Of a DNA stretch of 64,000 nt, positions 58,752 to 64,000 are shown one piece after another. The stretch spans positions 25,061,501-25,125,500 of the forward strand of contig CM072336.1 of the NCBI GenBank assembly GCA_036874045.1, given 5' to 3'. The notes under the pieces were generated by a model. That model was not told the origin of the DNA. It worked only from the letters and a program-made list of their open reading frames with translations, and did not search any database. The position numbers and the translations under genes are program-made. Within the stretch, counting starts at the first letter, position 1. Each line of letters opens with the position of its first letter. This DNA is from Cymodocea nodosa. Taxonomy: Eukaryota; Streptophyta; Magnoliopsida; Alismatales; Cymodoceaceae.

Positions 58752-61700
58752 ATGGCGGCTCCTGACCTTCTCTTTGGCCTTAGGAACAACTTCTACCTGG
58801 GGGCTTACCAGGCGGCCATCAACAACAGCGACATCCCCAACCTCTCACCCGAGGATGCCGTCGAACGCGACTGCCTTGTCTTCCGCTCCTACATCGCCCT
58901 CGGTTCCTACCAGGTCCGGCCCTCGCGGAATCCTAGAATTCTTATCTTTCTTGCTTCGCTCTCCTTTTTGCCTCGTCTGAATTCGATCTGGTCGCTGGGC
59001 AGCTTGTGATAAACGAGATTGACTCCTCCGCCCCCACGGCGCTCCAGGCCGTCAAGTTGCTCGCCATGTACCTTGCCTCCCCCGAGAACAAGGTTGGTTT
59101 TCTGTGTATCTCTGTTTGAAATTGTAGATCTGGATTGTGCGTGTGGGAATATTAGCTTTTTCCGGTTGTGGTGGTACGAGATTGTGTGATCCCGAGTGTT
59201 TGGATGGTCAGTCTGTGCGAATCGATTCGTCTGGGTCTGGATGGAACGTTGTGTTGGTTCTGTGAAGTGCATGCAATGTGTCTCATCTAAATTGCTTAGA
59301 TCTGCGCGTACTTTTTTGGGATTTAGATGTCTTTTATCTGAAACCTTTTTTTTGGCGAGGTTCATCTCATATACCTTGTTTGGCAGTTGCTCTAGAAGAT
59401 TTATGAGCAGCCTTTATGTATTTGATTTCATATTGTAGTGCTTTCTGGAAGATGATAGATTGACCTTCTGCTGTTAGTTTATTTTTCCCATTTTTATAGT
59501 TTTCTCCATGCAATCGAATTAAAGCTGTTAAAATTAAGCAGTTAAACATTCCAAATACATTCCTGCTGGTATATTAGTTCTTCATACCATATTCTGTTAC
59601 CTACTTAGAATGTGTTAGCAAGTGAAGGATATGGCTTATGCTCTTAATGTCTTATGGACAGTAACTGGGTGCACTAAGGGTTCTAGTGACACCCTGTACC
59701 TGGTCCTTCCTTCCGTACCCACTATTCTGTGCCCACATTGGACAGGATATGATACCAATACCAGAATGAGATATGGTTGGACATGTATCCTAGGCATATC
59801 CAGGCTCAAACAGGACCTAAAAGTATCACATATATTAGTTTATTTTATCTGTATTAATTATCTTGTGTATATATTTAAAAAAATTCATGCTTACTTCCCA
59901 CACACAGCTTATTGACTCTATTTCAGATGTTTTATTACTTATATTCTTGTTAACCATTTTGTTTTCTTGCACATGTATATGCCATATAATTGAAAAGAGA
60001 GCCATATAATTGCAAAGATTCAAGTATCTGTACTTGTGTTGTTATCAATACTTGTATCTGGGTCCATGTCTAGGTATTGCCAGTTCTAGATATACATCTT
60101 CCTCTAAAATATGAGAGTTTTTCTTTGGGGCTTGGATTAGTTTTCCAAGAATCAATCATGTTGAAGACATTGAAAGTGAAATACTATTGTTTTTCAGATA
60201 CCACTACAACAAGGTTTCAACTCATAATTTTACTACTTGAGGTTGACCTCATGAATCCATTTCTTTCTTATATTTCTATATATGGTCAAATTTTTGATAA
60301 ATTATATAAATTTAAATATTTTCTCAATTTTTAAAAATTCCTTCTGCATTAATTAATTCTTCTATCTTAAGTAATGCATTCTTTGTCCTCTTAATGATAT
60401 GACCAAACCACCTAAGTTAATTTTCTCTTATCTTATATTCAATTGGTGCAATTCCTACTCTATTCCTAATAAAATATTTTTTAGCTTTCAATTTTAATTT
60501 TAATGCTTTAGTTTTATTGTTATTCAGATATCTAAGAAAATTTTATTTATATACAACACCATGATAATATGTTGTTTGTAGCTTTTGATGGACTAGTTTT
60601 GGTTGTATACTCTGAAAAAAATAGTTGAATGTTAAGATTGTGTGCAACAATTTAGGAAGACACCCTTCTAAGCAATATGCATCATCATGAAAAAAGAAAA
60701 GTTAGTTTTTCATCCAAAATTGTCAGTTTAATTGTTTTTAATGACATCCATTTCTTTATCATTTTTTTATATTGATGATTGGTGTTTTACTTATTCTTGT
60801 CATGTATTTTTTTGTTTAATTTAATTAAATTACTTACCAGTAAAGAAAAACTTTTTATAGGAGGAGATTTAAATGGGCATGTTGGAAAAAAGAATGAAGG
60901 ATATAAGAGGAACCATGACTATTTTGTGTATGGTAATAGAGATGTGCAAGGATTTATATTAGTTTTTAGATATGTAGGAAACTCAATCTTAGGTTTTATT
61001 TTAGCTTGCGAGCTTTTAATAGCAAACACATGCTTTAAGAAGAGAAAGAGAAAGTACATTTAAATGTGGACTAAATGAGAATTTTTTTTCCTTACTAGAA
61101 AAATAGATAATAAAATATGCAAGGATTGTAAGATTATACTTGGTGCCAATTTAAATATCTAAGGGTTTTTTGTTCAATATGCTCATAAAAATATTTTTTT
61201 GTCAATACCTTCCTTATATGGAATATTTTTTCAATACTCTTTGTAATGATTCAAAGTTTTCTTAGATCCCTTTGAATTGAATTTGATTAGAATTGTGTTA
61301 TGTGTTATTGTTAATTGTTATTGAAATGATCTTACCACCCTTAATAGTTTTTTTTTGCTACAATGTGTTTTCATAAAAATGAACCATTGGAGGATGATGT
61401 AAAGTTGTTCCTACCACCCCACCATTATTGTCCCTAATACTTGTACTAGATATTATTTTGGATTTATCTTCCATACATTGGAATTCAAAATCCTATTCGA
61501 TAAGCCTATCAACATTTGTCAAATTTGTTAGAATGTTGAACCTTGGAGCATTCAAGTCTAGCTTCAAGTTTCTTGTATTGACTATCGAGACCATTAGGTC
61601 CTCTTTTGGAGAGTGATACTGCCATCAACACATGCTTCACATTTCACACTTATAATTGTGGCCTTGAAATCATTGATGGAGGTTGGGTTCAAATAAGCCA

Positions 61701-63843
61701 ATGCATGGGCCTTCAATATCACTCTCATTCAACCTAGCAATGCAAGTAAGGAGAATGTGGCCTTTGCCAGCAAGCCCTCCATTGTTATGGATGCCTTTGA
61801 CAAAAACCTATGGTCTTGGGGATGTTTGTTGTTCTACATCCATTGCCATTGTTGATTGTTGCTCCATTTCCCCCTCTCTCTTAGTGGATGATTAAAAGGA
61901 AAATGGCATTTGGGAAGAGAGAAGGGGGTATAAATTATAGGGGTGGGAGGAGGAGGGGCATTCTTACAACAATGAATGATGATGAGGGCATGTGTGTTTC
62001 ATATTCCACCACAATAGTTGAGTGTTGGTTTTTGATGTGGAGTTGATCATGGTTGTTGGATAGGGAAGACCTAAGGGGAAACAGTAGATGAACAATGGTG
62101 GACAGTGATTGAGACTATAATATTTTGATGGTGTATGATCTCGTTGAGATCTTCCTTGGACTTCTTTTTGTTCCTTGTCTTTGCCACCATTTCCTCTTCT
62201 CTTTTTTTGTTGTCTTCTCCTCTTTCTTATGTTAACTCCTTTTCTTGGTGATGGGTTTACAATACAAGCAACATGGGGGGGAGGTGATCACAGTTGAGGA
62301 GAGAGAATGGGTATAGCATGTAAAAGAATAGGACAAAGTGAAAAGATGAGAGGAAGAAAGGAATGATGGTGATGGTATTGAAGTTTAATTTTAAAAGAGT
62401 AGAGAAGAGAAAGGGGAGAGAAATAGAAAGAAAAGAATAGAGAGAGTTTTTTTTAAAATATTGTGTCAAAAAGGTTAGTGCAAGAAGTTAAAAAAGATAA
62501 AAGTCAAAAGAGGAAAACAAAAGAAAAAATGACAATACATCAATTGTAATCTCCAGGTTTCTTCTACTTGTGTTTCTCATGAATCTCAGCATTGAAGTAG
62601 TGCTGTTTCATTCATATTGTGTTTGTTCTTTACTAGATAGGTTTTGACAATGAGTGGTATTGTTTCGTTAATGTTATTGGATGATTAGATGGTAGTAAAC
62701 TCATGTTTTCAACTTTACCGAGTCTAATGATGCCAACAATCTGAGTTTGTAGTGTTTGTGCCTACCTATTTTATGGTCTAAGACTGTTGTTCATGCTTGC
62801 ATATTTTTGCTACTTGTCTGTTGTTGCTATTACTACTATGGCAACTATAATAGTAGCTATCTATTTCTGTGTCTACTGCAGTTGTCCATGCTTATTTTTG
62901 TTGTTAAAGTTTGTTGCAACTTGAGTATCTTAAATGTTACGGCTGGCAGGAGTGTTAGAGTATATGAATAAATGAATTCTTGTATAGAAGTTAGGATTAG
63001 GATTAGTTAGAGTTTCTTGTTGAGTTAGTTTCATATTGCTTGTTATGTGATATTCTCTTTCTTGTAGACTCTTTATATAGAAGTATTGTTTTAACTAATG
63101 AATTAGTTAACTCTTCTACCATTTTTTGTCTTTAAAAGGTATAAATAGAAAGAAATGATTTGTGTGACCAATCCTATAAGATATGGTTGAGTTTCAAGAC
63201 ATTGGCTGTTTTTCTTATTAGATATACTTGTGTTTGAATGATTGTTTCACATATTGAGGTAGTTTGTTCAATGCTGCTTGTTGAATCATGTTTTTTTTTT
63301 TCCAACTTTTTTTCCAGTAAAATGAACTTTTCAAACAAAAATTTAAAGCTAATTCTTGTAGTAGTTGTTTTCCATTTTTCAAGAAATGGTCATATGGTAC
63401 AAATACTTCATTAAACACATCAATCTGCAACCATCTGTGACCTTTTGTTATTTGTAATTCAAAATGTAGTCTTAGGAATTCATCTGAATTGCTTAGAGGT
63501 GAAATTTTTTCTATACTATACTTTCCGAAGTTGATCTATGGACCATCAATTCAAATTAGCAGTCCTCCATTGAGCTACAATATTATGTAGATGTAAATTT
63601 CATACATGAACTCATTTCTTAAACTTATGATCTGAAGTAATATGTTCATGTAAAGTTACTTGAAGTTGATAAGTGGTTCCTTTGTTTGTAGGAAGCTACC
63701 CTTGGTAGCCTCCGAGAATGGTTAGGTGATGCAGCTATAGGAAATAATCCTATTCTAAGGCTAATTTCTGGAATCATTTTCATGCATGAGTTGGACTATA
63801 ATGAGGCTCTAAAGAATACCCATTCTGGTGGAACCATGGAGCT
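58752..63843 (+). CDS. Coatomer subunit epsilon (epsilon-COP), first three coding exons, partial
   Basis: Exon 1, 58,752-58,913 (54 codons, MAAPDLLFGLRNNFYLGAYQ...); exon 2, 59,003-59,092 (30 codons, LVINEIDSSAPTALQAVKLL...); exon 3, 63,692-63,843 (ATLGSLREWLGDAAIGNNPI... to GGTMEL). All borders are GT-AG and the frame is kept; exon 3 ends in phase 2 at the donor GTAAGT. The 134 residues seen correspond to the N-terminal half of a family of about 290 residues and form TPR-like helix pairs. Epsilon-COP stabilises alpha-COP in the COPI coat, which carries retrograde traffic from Golgi to endoplasmic reticulum. GC-rich third positions in exons 1-2 contrast with the AT-rich surroundings. Intron 2 is 4.6 kb and contains LINE pieces. 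The gene continues past the window edge. Confidence 0.95.
60345..60475 (-). mobile_element. LINE (RTE-like) ORF2 C-terminal fragment in epsilon-COP intron 2
   Basis: The minus-strand translation gives 'GIAPIEYKIRENXLRWFGHI' in pieces, followed by 'IKRTKNALLKIEELINAE', the same domain tail as at 35,157-35,300. No poly(A) or target duplication was assigned. Confidence 0.6.
60840..61075 (+). mobile_element. LINE endonuclease fragment in epsilon-COP intron 2
   Basis: The plus-strand frame contains 'KLFIGGDLNGHVGKKNEGYK', then 'YGNRDVQGFILVF' and 'ELLIANTCFKKRKRKYI'. These are hallmark blocks of the apurinic-type endonuclease of plant LINEs (GDLNGHVG, YGxRNxxG, LxVANTxFxK). Only the middle of the domain survives. 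It is oriented opposite to the fragment at 60,345-60,475, so the two are separate pieces or were rearranged. Confidence 0.75.
61330..62530. other. Repetitive intron sequence, no gene
   Basis: Within epsilon-COP intron 2. 61,430-61,900 has short open frames on both strands without family resemblance. 62,270-62,500 is purine-rich (G/A repeats such as 'agagaagagaaaggggagag'). The higher GC compared with the flanks suggests an old transposon piece, which I could not classify. Confidence 0.35.
62954..63120 (+). mobile_element. Possible short solo LTR in epsilon-COP intron 2
   Basis: Begins TGTTAGAGTATATGAATAAA, similar to the 124-base LTR at 54,157 (TGTTAGAGTTAAATTATATT). It contains 'ctctttatatagaag' (TATA-like) about 115 bases in, and 'gaattagttaac' near the end. 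The CA end and target duplication are not clear. Confidence 0.3.
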
Positions 63844-64000
63844 GTAAGTATCATTCTGATATGTATTGATAGTTTATTTATTAAATATAGAATTGGTTAA
63901 ACTTCATAATTTATCTAACAACAAAAATCAATCAAATGCTTTAATTTCACTATATGGGGTAAAACTTAAAAATTTATTTACTGACAGCTAAATGATCTTC

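Noticed and set aside
58907-59365. 152-codon minus-strand frame
   Set aside because: Antisense to epsilon-COP exon 2 and its introns; no independent support.

Overview
This is a nuclear DNA window from a flowering plant. It is very AT-rich, the genes have spliced exons with canonical GT-AG borders, and it is packed with plant transposon families. GC-rich first exons with G/C-ending codons (epsilon-COP, the zinc-finger gene) are more typical of monocots, but that placement is an inference. No rRNA, tRNA, CRISPR array or bacterial operon was seen.

Left half (about 1-30.2 kb) is a transposon thicket dominated by PIF/Harbinger DNA transposons, almost all read on the minus strand. Two families occur. 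Family 1 forms a head-to-tail array: A (about 7.9-13.23 kb), B (13.23-19.58 kb), C (19.58-28.54 kb) and an end fragment D (to 30.2 kb). Family 2 has E (20,330-24,645), inserted inside the transposase gene of C, and F (about 3.9-6.2 kb). A further ORF1 remnant on the plus strand ends near 2,981. Each element codes for a Myb/SANT-like ORF1 protein upstream of a HARBI1-type transposase. Only ORF1 of C appears uninterrupted, with two exons and 316 residues. The end next to ORF1 in each larger element carries a GC-rich block, different in each copy and often tandemly repeated. Small remnants of Ty3/gypsy and Ty1/copia elements and one LTR-like insertion lie among them.

Middle (30.2-39 kb) is the gene island. 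It holds an unrecognised minus-strand gene (31,584-32,153); a divergent plus-strand gene of five exons (33,767-37,159) for a 357-residue protein with a SHI/LRP1-spaced cysteine cluster; and the last coding exon of a VMA21-like V-ATPase assembly membrane protein (38,507-38,733, minus).

Right part (39-58.3 kb) holds broken Ty1/copia fossils on the minus strand, one split by a 1.63-kb solo LTR with recognisable target-site duplication. It also has a short LTR with leader, a second copia fossil with both LTRs traceable, and a large imperfect inverted repeat at 50.2-52.5 kb. From 58,752 the plus strand carries the first three coding exons of the coatomer epsilon subunit. Its second intron is 4.6 kb and holds LINE fragments; the gene runs off the right edge.
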